Origin: Bacteroidota bacterium
GTDB lineage: Bacteria; Bacteroidota; Ignavibacteria; UBA10030
Direction: 5' to 3'
NCBI GenBank assembly: GCA_003519375.1
Contig: DOWV01000350.1
Location: 1 to 14,023 of the forward strand
DNA length: 14,023 nucleotides
In this document: positions 1 through 6,030 of the stretch, in pieces
Layout of the letters: each line of letters begins with the position of its first letter
Numbering within the stretch: the stretch's first letter is position 1
Position numbers and translations under genes: made by a program
Notes under the pieces: model-generated
Seen by the model: only the letters and a program-made list of their open reading frames with translations
The model's database searches: none
Told to the model about the DNA's origin: nothing

Positions 1-200
1 GACAAACCATTCTCGATTGTGCGCCTGCCCGCAACTAACCATGGGAAGAGCATAGAATCAGGGTCGGGCACAACACTTCTCGACGCCCCTTCAAGAGATC
101 GGGTGGAGTAGATCACAACCGCGAGCACAACGACCGTGAGAAGGCTTATCTGCCACAGAAAGCCGTGGGAGAATTCAAGATTCTCAGTTTTCGATGACAT
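1..200 (-). CDS. Membrane-anchored hypothetical protein, N-terminal part (runs off left edge)
   Basis: The minus strand is open from an ATG at 200 to the window edge, 66 codons with no stop, so only the N-terminus is visible. It begins MSSKTENLEF and has one hydrophobic segment at about residues 14-33 (FLWQISLLTVVVLAVVIY), followed by a basic residue and a polar stretch with VVPDPDSMLFPW. This fits a signal anchor with the rest of the protein outside the cytoplasm. The start overlaps the end of the upstream membrane-protein gene by 17 bp. A GAGGA ribosome-binding-like sequence lies about 8 bp before the ATG, which supports translational coupling as the fourth gene of the sigma/anti-sigma operon. 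I recognise no family. It could be a spurious extension, but the overlap, the start signal and the clean membrane segment argue for a real gene. Confidence 0.6.
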   Translation of the reverse strand, partial: MSSKTENLEFSHGFLWQISLLTVVVLAVVIYSTRSLEGASRSVVPDPDSMLFPWLVAGRRTIENGL

Positions 201-861
201 GAGTCATTCCTCTATTGGTCAAAACAAGTTTTTCCTGAATCATTCCGAGCCGCCCGTTGCGGTTCTTAAATTGCGGATCCCGCCCCGGCACATATGTTTC
301 CTGCGATACAATCTCGATGAGGTCCGGCTCCAGCCTGGTCACAATAACCTGCAATGCGTCGCCGTCCCAGTTAGGTTTACGGATGTTGGTTCCAACCACG
401 ACTCCGGGGTTCTGCCGCCGAAACACGTTTGCAAGGGATTCCTTCGTGTGAAATCCATCTTTGTAGAATTCGTCAAGAGTCTTGAGCATCACACTCGACA
501 TTTCATACCTCATCACTCCACGTCCGATGACCCCTCTTATGTGCATCAAGGTCTCCGCTTGCCAGTGAACCTGGCTTTCCATCCGCATCCAGGTAAAACT
601 GGCGAGGCCAATCACGATGACTGCACATACTCCCATCCACAGCCTGTGTTTCGCTACCAAGGGCTTACGCAGCGCATAGATCAGGAGTGCGATCAAGTAG
701 AGCACGGCTGCAACTCCACCATAGTTGATTGCGGTCCATAGTTCAATGGATCGGGGAGCCAGGAGGAATGCACCCGACACAAGGACGACTCCGACAACAA
801 TCCACAAGAGCATGATGGATACTTCTTGATTGATTTCGATTGTGACTGATGTTTTTTCCAT
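184..861 (-). CDS. Three-pass membrane protein of ECF operon, unknown function
   Basis: A 225-residue protein of no family I recognise. Three hydrophobic segments lie at about residues 16-35, 43-64 and 73-91. The soluble C-terminal half (about 95-225) is rich in charged residues and includes a stretch ending QEKLVLTNRGMTHVIEN. The soluble part may sense or bind something, but nothing in it names a function. The frame is open further upstream to 921, but that start would overlap the anti-sigma gene by 50 bp. The ATG at 861 lies 10 bp after the anti-sigma stop, with an AAGG motif about 12 bp before it, so I chose it. The order sigma, anti-sigma, this protein, then the truncated gene suggests it is a target or accessory of the same ECF regulon; that role is inferred from position only. 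Confidence 0.7.
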   Translation of the reverse strand: MEKTSVTIEINQEVSIMLLWIVVGVVLVSGAFLLAPRSIELWTAINYGGVAAVLYLIALLIYALRKPLVAKHRLWMGVCAVIVIGLASFTWMRMESQVHWQAETLMHIRGVIGRGVMRYEMSSVMLKTLDEFYKDGFHTKESLANVFRRQNPGVVVGTNIRKPNWDGDALQVIVTRLEPDLIEIVSQETYVPGRDPQFKNRNGRLGMIQEKLVLTNRGMTHVIEN

Positions 862-871
862 GGTGTGTTGT

Positions 872-1312
872 CTACCTTGTGTAATCAAGAGTCTTTTGCA
901 GCTCCTGCGGAATCTTGTCAACGAATGGTTTTGGAATCTCTGCTTCTTTCACTTGCCCTTGCGAGAGAAGCGGCGAGAAGAGCAGACTACCCACAATGAT
1001 CAGAAACACTATCGAAGCAGCAGCCGGAAGAGGAACTGAGATTCTTGTGAACCAGACCGGAGCGTACCAGGGCGACCGTCTCGTGGTCGTGCCGCCGAAA
1101 AGAAGGCTGCCGAGAACTCGTTGATCAAGCGACGAGGGCACATTTGCAATATCCTGCTCTGCCACATGCTCGCGCACACTCATCGACACTTTGAGCAACG
1201 ACCGGCACTCTTCGCAGTCCGCCAAATGCGAAAACAGACCTGCGGACGCCCGATCGCCGAGCATACCGTCGAGGTAAAGGCTGACCTGTTCCTGGTAGTC
1301 TGCATGGTTCAT
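872..1312 (-). CDS. Zinc-finger anti-sigma factor (zf-HC2 type), first ECF module
   Basis: A 146-residue membrane-bound anti-sigma factor expected to hold the ECF sigma factor encoded just upstream. The N-terminal domain shows the H-x3-C-x2-C zinc motif of the ZAS/zf-HC2 family: His29, Cys33 and Cys36 in FSHLADCEECRSLL. One membrane span lies at about residues 94-116 (PLPAAASIVFLIIVGSLLF), leaving a tail of about 30 residues outside the cytoplasm with several charged residues. The gene starts 4 bp after the sigma stop, and an AAGGA motif inside the end of the sigma gene lies 8 bp before its ATG, so the two are probably co-translated. His and both Cys fall at exactly the same residue numbers as in the anti-sigma factor encoded at 4959-5402, which marks the two as paralogues. 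The external signal is unknown. Confidence 0.85.
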   Translation of the reverse strand: MNHADYQEQVSLYLDGMLGDRASAGLFSHLADCEECRSLLKVSMSVREHVAEQDIANVPSSLDQRVLGSLLFGGTTTRRSPWYAPVWFTRISVPLPAAASIVFLIIVGSLLFSPLLSQGQVKEAEIPKPFVDKIPQELQKTLDYTR

Positions 1313-1316
1313 GTCA

Positions 1317-1856
1317 TCATTCCTTGAAAAATGGTTTCAACTTTTCAGCGAGCGCCTTGCGCGCTTTAAACAGCCGTGACTTCACGGAGCTGACCGAGTC
1401 GCCGGTGATCACTGCGATTTCTTCATATGAATGCTGCTCGTACTCCCGTAGAAACAAAACTTCTTTGTACTCCGCTTTCAGCGCATCAAGGCATGTGGTC
1501 ATAATGTCTTTGATTTCGCGGCGTTCGGCCAGCATCAGCGGCGTCTCTTCGGTCCACACTGACTCTTCATCCAGGGAACCGTTCCTTTGGTTCCTCTGTA
1601 ATTGCCTGTAGACGCCGTTGCGAGCAATACTGTAGAGCCAAGAACGAAGGATGCGCGGGTCGATGAGTGCACTGATGTTGTGGTACATCTTCAGAAATGT
1701 GTCGTGCGTTGCATCCTCGGCCAGAGACCGGTCACCCGTGAGTTTCAGGCAGAATGTGAAGATATGGCGCTTGTAGCGATGGTAGAGTTCTTCGAACGCA
1801 TCAGCGCTGCCATTCCGCAGTTCCATCACAAGCTGTTCGTCTGAATGGAGATCCAA
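1317..1856 (-). CDS. ECF-subfamily RNA polymerase sigma factor, first module
   Basis: A 179-residue sigma-70 family protein with only regions 2 and 4, the layout of extracytoplasmic-function sigma factors. Region 2 (about residues 20-88) includes FEELYHRYKR, AEDATHDTFLKMY and RSWLYSIARN. Region 4 (about 118-172) contains LREYEQHSYEEIAVITG and a helix-turn-helix ending SVKSRLFKARKAL. The start appears to be TTG: the frame has no ATG before residue 11, an upstream in-frame stop at about 1887-1889 rules out a longer form, and AAAGG lies 6 bp before the TTG. It is followed 4 bp later by its anti-sigma factor. It is strongly similar to the sigma factor encoded at 5383-5952, sharing DEQLV, LYHRYK, IARN, REYEQ and LFKARK. 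An ECF-type promoter lies just upstream, which suggests autoregulation. Confidence 0.92.
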   Translation of the reverse strand: MDLHSDEQLVMELRNGSADAFEELYHRYKRHIFTFCLKLTGDRSLAEDATHDTFLKMYHNISALIDPRILRSWLYSIARNGVYRQLQRNQRNGSLDEESVWTEETPLMLAERREIKDIMTTCLDALKAEYKEVLFLREYEQHSYEEIAVITGDSVSSVKSRLFKARKALAEKLKPFFKE

Positions 1857-1898
1857 GAAGGGCCTTTTTGGTCTGGGGTGCCGGCCTTAATTTGTCAT

Positions 1899-1925
1899 AA
1901 GACCCGCTCAGATGCAAAAAGTTGC
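1899..1925 (-). promoter_or_regulatory. Putative ECF-type promoter of first sigma operon
   Basis: On the minus strand GCAACTTTTTG (1925 to 1915) is followed by GTCTT at 1903-1899, with 17 bp between AAC and GTC. This matches the general form of ECF promoters, an AAC-containing -35 and a GTC-type -10. The same 11-base element with the same spacing lies before the second sigma gene (6031-6058). The start codon is about 43 bp downstream. Assignment to either ECF sigma factor is inferred. Confidence 0.55.
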
Positions 1926-1926
1926 T

Positions 1927-2005
1927 GTGGGGGGCAAACCTGCGCACCTTCAGAAGGTGCGTTGGTACTGCCCATGAGCTTCTGAAGGTTCGCTGGTGGG
2001 GGGGG
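1927..2005. repeat. Double-palindrome dispersed repeat, copy A
   Basis: An ~80-bp intergenic element that begins GTGGGGGGCA. It contains a 29-bp near-perfect palindrome at 1938-1966 (arms 12 of 14 matched, centred on CTTCAGAAG), then a weaker palindrome around TTCTGAAGG at 1981-1989, and ends in a G-run. A second copy at 3902-3981 shares the 20 bases CCTGCGCACCTTCAGAAGGT, the G-rich flank and the order of parts. It ends 2 bp from the ammonium-channel stop codon, so it may form a hairpin at that transcript's 3' end, but no T-tract follows. No coding potential was seen. Confidence 0.7.
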
Positions 2006-2006
2006 C

Positions 2007-3233
2007 TCAGAACATATATCCACTTTCGCCGTGCTGGCTGAGATCGAGCCCCTCGACCTCCTGGTCGTCGTCCACGCGCAGTCCCATGGTAAGCTCAAGC
2101 ACTTTCAGAATCAGCCATGTCATAACAAATGAGAAAGCAGCTGCGACGGCGACACTCAGCAGTTGTGTTCCGACCAACGACACGTTACCAAGCAGAAGAC
2201 CATCGGCACCGGAAGCGTTGATCGCTTTTGAGGCAAATATTCCCGTGGCTATTGCTCCAAACGTACCACCAACGCCGTGGACGCCGACCGCGTCCAGGGA
2301 GTCATCAAATCCGAACTTATTCTTGAAGTTCACACCGTAGTAACAGAGTGCACCGGCACCGGCTCCGATAAGAAGCGCCGCCATCGGTCCGACGAAACCC
2401 GAGGCGGGCGTAATGGCCACAAGCCCCGCGACGCAGCCGGATGCAGCTCCCAGGATAGTTGGTTTTCCCCGCTTTACCCATTCAACCATCAGCCACGATA
2501 ATGCCGCGCTCGCAGCCGCGATATGCGTAACCACGAATGCCGATGTCGCGAGCGCGCCGGATGCGATGGCGCTGCCGCCATTGAATCCAAACCATCCGAA
2601 CCAAAGAATCGATGCACCAAGGAGCGTCATGGTCATATTGTGCGGCGGCATGTGATCATGTCCGTGGCCTTTCCGCTTGCCGACGATGAACGCTGCGGCC
2701 AGAGCCGAGACGCCCGAACTCACATGCACTACGAGGCCTCCGGCGAAATCAAGCGCCCCGAGATTACGAATCCATCCCCCGACTCCCCATACCCAGTGCG
2801 CGAGCGGCGCGTAGACAAACGTCGACCAGAGGAGAAGGAATACCACGTAGGTACTGAATTTGAACCGCTCAGCAAACGCGCCGGTGATGAGTGCAGGCGT
2901 GATCACCGCAAACATCATCTGGAAAATCATGAATGCCTGATGAGGTACTGTTGCCGCGTAGTCGGGATTGGGCTCCAGCCCCACGCCGTTTAGCCCGATC
3001 CATTGCAGTCCACCGATAACGTGCCCGATATCGGGTCCAAAGGCCAGGCTGTAGCCGATGACGATCCACTGCACCGATACGACTCCCAATGCAACGAAAC
3101 TTTGCATGATCGTGCCGAGCACATTCTTACGCCGAACCATGCCGCCGTAAAAGAGCGCCAGGCCTGGCGTCATAAGCATCACAAGCGCGGTTGAGAACAA
3201 AAGCCAGGAGGTGTCGCCGGTGTCGATTTTCAT
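2007..3233 (-). CDS. amt: Ammonium transporter, Amt/Mep/Rh family
   Basis: A 408-residue inner-membrane channel for ammonium, with about eleven hydrophobic segments. Family marks are present: the twin pore histidines His170 (GGLVVHVSSG) and His319 (AVGVHGVGG), the conserved Asp162 (LDFAGG), the aromatic gate region MIFQMMFA at about 102-109, and GWFGFNGGS. The cytosolic tail carries the conserved GLDLSQHGESGY ending, the part that responds to PII binding in characterised homologues. There is no cleavable signal peptide and the protein begins directly at the first span, as in several bacterial Amt proteins that lack one. The ATG at 3233 has no strong ribosome-binding sequence. It lies 211 bp after the PII gene, the usual gene order, but that gap is filled with short repeats, so amt may have its own promoter. 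Confidence 0.97.
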   Translation of the reverse strand: MKIDTGDTSWLLFSTALVMLMTPGLALFYGGMVRRKNVLGTIMQSFVALGVVSVQWIVIGYSLAFGPDIGHVIGGLQWIGLNGVGLEPNPDYAATVPHQAFMIFQMMFAVITPALITGAFAERFKFSTYVVFLLLWSTFVYAPLAHWVWGVGGWIRNLGALDFAGGLVVHVSSGVSALAAAFIVGKRKGHGHDHMPPHNMTMTLLGASILWFGWFGFNGGSAIASGALATSAFVVTHIAAASAALSWLMVEWVKRGKPTILGAASGCVAGLVAITPASGFVGPMAALLIGAGAGALCYYGVNFKNKFGFDDSLDAVGVHGVGGTFGAIATGIFASKAINASGADGLLLGNVSLVGTQLLSVAVAAAFSFVMTWLILKVLELTMGLRVDDDQEVEGLDLSQHGESGYMF

Positions 3234-3241
3234 GAGAATCG

Positions 3242-3276
3242 GTTTGGAGTTTAGAGTTTCAAGTTTAAGGTTTACA
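3242..3276. repeat. Heptanucleotide tandem array (5 x GTTTnnn)
   Basis: Five consecutive 7-bp units: GTTTGGA, GTTTAGA, GTTTCAA, GTTTAAG and GTTTACA. GTTT is invariant and the last three bases vary. The array lies 8 bp upstream of the amt start codon on the coding strand side. Similar GTTTnnn wording (TTTCAAGTTTCAACG) recurs at about 3307-3321 out of tandem. The regular 7-bp period without a coding frame marks it as a short tandemly repeated intergenic element. Confidence 0.75.
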
Positions 3277-3363
3277 TGTACTGTTAAGAAGTCAAATTGA
3301 TTGATCTTTCAAGTTTCAACGTGGCGGGGAGGGGAGCTGAAAACCGAGGGCTGACCGCCACTT

Positions 3364-3446
3364 CATTCCGCAATCCACAACTTGTGGTGAGCGAAGCCTG
3401 CACTGAGCGAAGGCGAAGTGTCGCACAATCCGCAATCTGCAATCTC
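3364..3446. repeat. Composite intergenic repeat: CAATCnn heptads around TGAGCGAAG modules
   Basis: Two small heptad runs, CATTCCG-CAATCCA-CAACTTG (3364-3384) and CAATCCG-CAATCTG-CAATCTC (3426-3446), flank a 41-bp block. That block holds the direct repeat TGAGCGAAG at 3388-3396 and 3404-3412 and a partly palindromic CACTGAGCGAAGGCGAAGTG at 3401-3420. The last heptad runs into the PII stop codon (3445-3447). TGAGCGAAG-type modules are, to my knowledge, widespread intergenic repeats in Bacteroidota-related genomes; no coding role is apparent. Confidence 0.65.
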
Positions 3447-3783
3447 ATAAAGCGTCCTCCCCCGACTCCTCCGTCCTCACGCGGATGACCTCTTCCGCCG
3501 GGAGCACGAAGATCTTACCGTCGCCGACCTGCCCGGTCTTGGCGGCTTTCAGGATGATACCGAGGGCATCGTCAAGCCGGCTGTCCGTCACGACGAGTTC
3601 AAGTTTGATCTTTGGCAGGAAATCCACCTGGTATTCCGAACCGCGGTAGACTTCCGTGTGCCCTTTTTGCCTGCCTACGCCTTTTACCTCGAGTATTGTC
3701 ATCCCCCGAAAGCCGGCTTCCAGCAGTGCTTCTCTGACCTCATCGAGTTTATGGGGGCGGATAATGGCTTCGATTTTCTTCAT
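3445..3783 (-). CDS. glnK: Nitrogen regulatory protein PII (GlnK/GlnB)
   Basis: A 112-residue trimeric PII signal protein that reads 2-oxoglutarate and ADP/ATP and controls its partner proteins, here most likely the ammonium channel encoded next. The length is exactly that of the family. Key positions all match: Gly37 and Gln39 (GVGRQKG), the T-loop with Tyr46 and the uridylylation-site Tyr51 (YRGSEYQVDF), Lys58, the B-loop TGQVGDGKIF with Lys90, and Arg101 and Arg103 in the C-loop. The ATG at 3783 has GGAG 5 bp upstream. The link to amt, rather than to glutamine synthetase, favours the GlnK name, but sequence alone does not separate GlnK from GlnB. The stop codon overlaps a CAATCnn repeat, so the last residues (SGEDAL) may have been shaped by repeat insertion. 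I found no sigma-54 type -24/-12 element upstream. Confidence 0.96.
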   Translation of the reverse strand: MKKIEAIIRPHKLDEVREALLEAGFRGMTILEVKGVGRQKGHTEVYRGSEYQVDFLPKIKLELVVTDSRLDDALGIILKAAKTGQVGDGKIFVLPAEEVIRVRTEESGEDAL

Positions 3784-3901
3784 TTTGCTCCGAAACGGTA
3801 AATAGTGAGGTAATACTGAGAGTGTACAAAAAGAAATTAAGTTATTACAGACAACACGTTATTTAGTTAGGCGGTTCCCGAAAAGGGGGAGAAAATTAGG
3901 C

Positions 3902-3981
3902 GTGGGGGGCATCATGCCTGCGCACCTTCAGAAGGTTCGCAGGTAATTCCCCAGACCTTTTGAAGGTCCGGGGGTGTGGGG
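3902..3981. repeat. Double-palindrome dispersed repeat, copy B
   Basis: Same structure as the copy at 1927-2005. GTGGGGGGCA is followed by a palindrome at 3917-3943 (13-bp arms, 12 matched, centre A) and then a second palindrome at 3948-3974 (10 of 13 matched) ending in a G-run. It lies downstream of the terminator of the TonB-domain gene and about 120 bp upstream of the PII start. Together the two copies bracket the PII/ammonium-channel pair. Confidence 0.7.
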
Positions 3982-3992
3982 CAATCCGACAT

Positions 3993-4030
3993 GAAACAAA
4001 AAGCCCGCCGGGCATGGGATCAGGCGGGCT
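3993..4030 (-). terminator. Rho-independent terminator after TonB-domain gene
   Basis: Read on the minus strand, an 8-bp perfect stem AGCCCGCC/GGCGGGCT (4030-4023 with 4009-4002) with a 13-base loop is followed directly by TTTTTGTTT. This is a textbook intrinsic terminator, placed about 70 bp after the stop of the TonB-domain gene. It should end the second sigma operon before the PII/amt unit. Confidence 0.85.
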
Positions 4031-4037
4031 ACATGTT

Positions 4038-4083
4038 AAACCTGACAGGCTTCATTGGAATTCTTTGGAAACCTGTCAAGTCT
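4038..4083. repeat. CCTGACAGG-type inverted repeat
   Basis: AAACCTGACAGG at 4038-4049 and AAACCTGTCAAG at 4069-4080 form an inverted pair (9 of 11 matched between 4041-4051 and 4070-4080) around an 18-base centre. Palindromes of CCTGACAGGTTT type are familiar intergenic repeats in Bacteroidota-related genomes. It sits between the TonB-domain stop and the terminator, inside the transcript's 3' end. Confidence 0.5.
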
Positions 4084-4100
4084 GCGATGAATATCAAGGT

Positions 4101-4928
4101 CTACTTCGTCTGCCGACCGAGATAGAAATCGACAGGAACCTGGATCACGGTTTTCTCCGGCATTCCGTTCGCCTGACCGGGGATAAATGTCCAGGTCCTT
4201 GCAAGGTGAACGGCGGCACTGTCCAGATCCTCGCGGGCATGACTTATGATCTCAACTCGCTCGACTCTTCCGAAAAGATTGACCGTAAGTTTTAGTCTCA
4301 CAATTCCTTCGAATTTATCTTTGAGCGCCGACTCTGGATACCAATCGTTCGTCGAAGTCGGAGATTGGCCGATCAGATATGGATGCTGTCGCATTACGCG
4401 GTACCCTGAGCGTGGCACTACAGCCACAAACTGCGGGGGCATGCCGCCGGGTTGAGAGTAATCGGTAATCTCTGACCCCTTCGACAATTTGAATCGAAAT
4501 GGGATCGAGACTTCCGTGGCAACGGGCTTGCCGTCCTTCAGCGCCGGCTTGAAGGCCCATTGCATAGCAGCATCAATGGAAACCTGGTTGAAGATTTCTG
4601 CGTCGCTTTTGGAAATCGTCACTTTTGTCACTTTCCCCGTCTCATCAATCGAGACATTCGTCCATACAGTACCCTCTATACCTGCTTTCGTTGCAATGTC
4701 CGGGTACTTCGGCTGCATGGTAGTCTTCGCCTCCGGCGCCTGATCATAAGGGGGCTTTGGCTTATCCTGCGGAGGATTGCCCGCGGTCAGGCTGGGCGAT
4801 TCGTCAGCTGCCGACTTCACAGCAATAACCTGTGTCGCGGGCACCTCTTTGGTTTGCCGAGCCATTGACACCATCGGAATAATGATGCAAAGGACCAGCA
4901 GCATCACGAGGGAATTTGTCTTCTTCAT
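4101..4928 (-). CDS. Protein with two TonB C-terminal domains
   Basis: A 275-residue periplasm-facing protein. An N-terminal hydrophobic segment (about 6-22) could be a signal peptide or an uncleaved anchor. A short proline/lysine-rich linker follows (PPQDKPKPPYDQAPEA, about 52-67). Then come two copies of the TonB C-terminal fold, at about 75-148 (YPDIATKAGIEGTVWTNVSI...WAFKPA) and 197-270 (YPESALKDKFEGIVRLKLTV...WTFIPG). Each has the YP-x2-A, EG-x-V, G-x-V and W-x-F-x-P pattern of energy-transducing TonB proteins. Typical TonB has one such domain, so the tandem pair is unusual; it may act as a transducer or as a periplasmic binding protein. It lies 30 bp after the second anti-sigma gene and ends at a strong terminator, so it is probably a member of that operon. 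I chose the second ATG of MNMKK because it has correct ribosome-binding spacing. Confidence 0.85.
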   Translation of the reverse strand: MKKTNSLVMLLVLCIIIPMVSMARQTKEVPATQVIAVKSAADESPSLTAGNPPQDKPKPPYDQAPEAKTTMQPKYPDIATKAGIEGTVWTNVSIDETGKVTKVTISKSDAEIFNQVSIDAAMQWAFKPALKDGKPVATEVSIPFRFKLSKGSEITDYSQPGGMPPQFVAVVPRSGYRVMRQHPYLIGQSPTSTNDWYPESALKDKFEGIVRLKLTVNLFGRVERVEIISHAREDLDSAAVHLARTWTFIPGQANGMPEKTVIQVPVDFYLGRQTK

Positions 4929-4934
4929 GTTCAT

Positions 4935-4940
4935 CTCCTT
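4935..4940 (-). promoter_or_regulatory. Ribosome binding site deciding TonB-domain start
   Basis: AAGGAG on the minus strand touches the first ATG (4934) with no spacer but lies 6 bp from the second ATG (4928). This makes 4928 the likely true start. Confidence 0.8.
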
Positions 4941-4958
4941 ATGTTTTTCAAAATTAAC

Positions 4959-5402
4959 TCAGGGCGTATACCCGCGCACTTCGACAGCCGGTAGTGTAGT
5001 GATGTACACAGTCTGAACTTTCGCGTTAGCAGCAGAGTCATTTGGTCCCAGCCAGAGCGACGATGCAAAGAAACCCCCGAACAGCAATATGAACATCGCA
5101 GCCGCCACGGCGGGAACCCGCATGGAAATTCGTCGCTGCCACATCGTCACTGGGACAGCCACCCGATCAGGCATCCATAATTGTCGGCTCCGTGCCATGC
5201 TCATTACCTTTTCATCCAATTCTTCCGGCGCCAGGAGCGGTGCCTGGTCCCGCAGACCGGATCGCAGATCGAGAGCAACGGTCATTGCTTTCCGGCAGGA
5301 TACGCAATTGCCGAGATGTCTGAACAATATCTCAGTTTCCTCATCACGAAGCTCATGATCAATGTACGCGCTCACTTGCTCCTCAAATTGCTCGCAGCTC
5401 AT
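4959..5402 (-). CDS. Zinc-finger anti-sigma factor, second ECF module
   Basis: A 147-residue anti-sigma factor with the zf-HC2 motif His29-x3-Cys33-x2-Cys36 (RHLGNCVSCRKAM) and one membrane span at about residues 96-117 (VPAVAAAMFILLFGGFFASSLW). A short extracytoplasmic tail ends VEVRGYTP. Cytoplasmic residues 1-90 should bind the sigma factor. Its start overlaps the end of the sigma gene by 20 bp, which implies translational coupling and a fixed ratio of the two proteins. The zinc ligands sit at the same positions as in the first anti-sigma factor, and both begin with a (E/Q)EQVS-x-Y-(I/L)-D pattern. The tails after the membrane span differ, so the two modules may respond to different signals. 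Confidence 0.87.
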   Translation of the reverse strand: MSCEQFEEQVSAYIDHELRDEETEILFRHLGNCVSCRKAMTVALDLRSGLRDQAPLLAPEELDEKVMSMARSRQLWMPDRVAVPVTMWQRRISMRVPAVAAAMFILLFGGFFASSLWLGPNDSAANAKVQTVYITTLPAVEVRGYTP

Positions 5403-5952
5403 TGTTCTTTCCTTTCAAAATCGTTTCCAGCTTCTTCCCCATTGATTTTCTTGCCTTGAACAGAGCAGACTTCACAGCACTTTCACTCAGGTTTGTCACC
5501 CGGGCAATCTCCGTATAAGAAAGCTGCTCATATTCACGCAAGATCAAAATTTCTCTATATGCCGGCCGCAGAAGTCCCAGGCAGTGCTGCAAGATCTCTG
5601 ACCGCTCCCGGGCGACAACACGTTCGAGCGGCGTCTCGTCGTCCCAGACATCGTCTGTTATGTTCTCAAGGTCCTCCGAAGGTTTCATACGGCGCAGGAT
5701 TGTGAACGCCTCATTTCGTGCGATTGTGAAGATCCAGGCCTGCAATGACGCCGAGCTGTCGAGCTGATGCAGAGAACGATGGATCTTCAGAAACGTTTCC
5801 TGTGCCGCGTCTTCTGCATTCTGCGGGTGCCTCAGGAGCCGGTAGCAATACGCATAGACACGGTGCTTGTACCGATGATAGAGAGGCGTAAACGCCAGAC
5901 TCCCTTCTTTTCTGATGCGGTCAACGAGTTGTTCGTCCGTAGCCGGTTGCAT
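5383..5952 (-). CDS. ECF-subfamily RNA polymerase sigma factor, second module
   Basis: A 189-residue ECF sigma factor. Region 2 spans about residues 20-88 (FTPLYHRYKH, AEDAAQETFLKIH, QAWIFTIARNEAF). Region 4 spans about 120-175 (LREYEQLSYTEIARVTNLSES, then AVKSALFKARKSM). An acidic linker (SEDLENITDDVWDDETPLE) joins them. It closely parallels the sigma factor encoded at 1317-1856, most clearly in REYEQ-x-SY-x-EIA and in the ETPL linker. The ATG at 5952 has no clear ribosome-binding sequence. The C-terminal codons overlap the anti-sigma start. A GCAACTTTTTG promoter element lies about 80-105 bp upstream, shared with the other sigma operon, so positive autoregulation or cross-activation is likely. 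A general stress or envelope role is only inferred from the TonB-domain neighbour. Confidence 0.93.
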   Translation of the reverse strand: MQPATDEQLVDRIRKEGSLAFTPLYHRYKHRVYAYCYRLLRHPQNAEDAAQETFLKIHRSLHQLDSSASLQAWIFTIARNEAFTILRRMKPSEDLENITDDVWDDETPLERVVARERSEILQHCLGLLRPAYREILILREYEQLSYTEIARVTNLSESAVKSALFKARKSMGKKLETILKGKNNELRAI

Positions 5953-6030
5953 GGTGACCGTTCGCTGGTGGCTCGAGGTTGGTCTACTAAGTTAGCACTC
6001 GCCGTTTGACTATCAACCCTCTTATGGAGA

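Noticed and set aside
136..741. 201-codon open frame on the plus strand
   Set aside because: It lies antisense to the well-supported three-pass membrane protein and the truncated gene, and it has no family resemblance or start signal.
2523..2993. 156-codon plus-strand frame
   Set aside because: It is antisense to the ammonium channel gene; its arginine/histidine-rich composition is typical of shadow frames.
3242..3446. CRISPR array
   Set aside because: The 7-bp tandem units have no spacers of 30-40 bp, and no cas genes are present.
3784..3900. Sigma-54 promoter for the PII/ammonium-channel unit
   Set aside because: No GG-N10-GC type -24/-12 element was found on the minus strand upstream of 3783.
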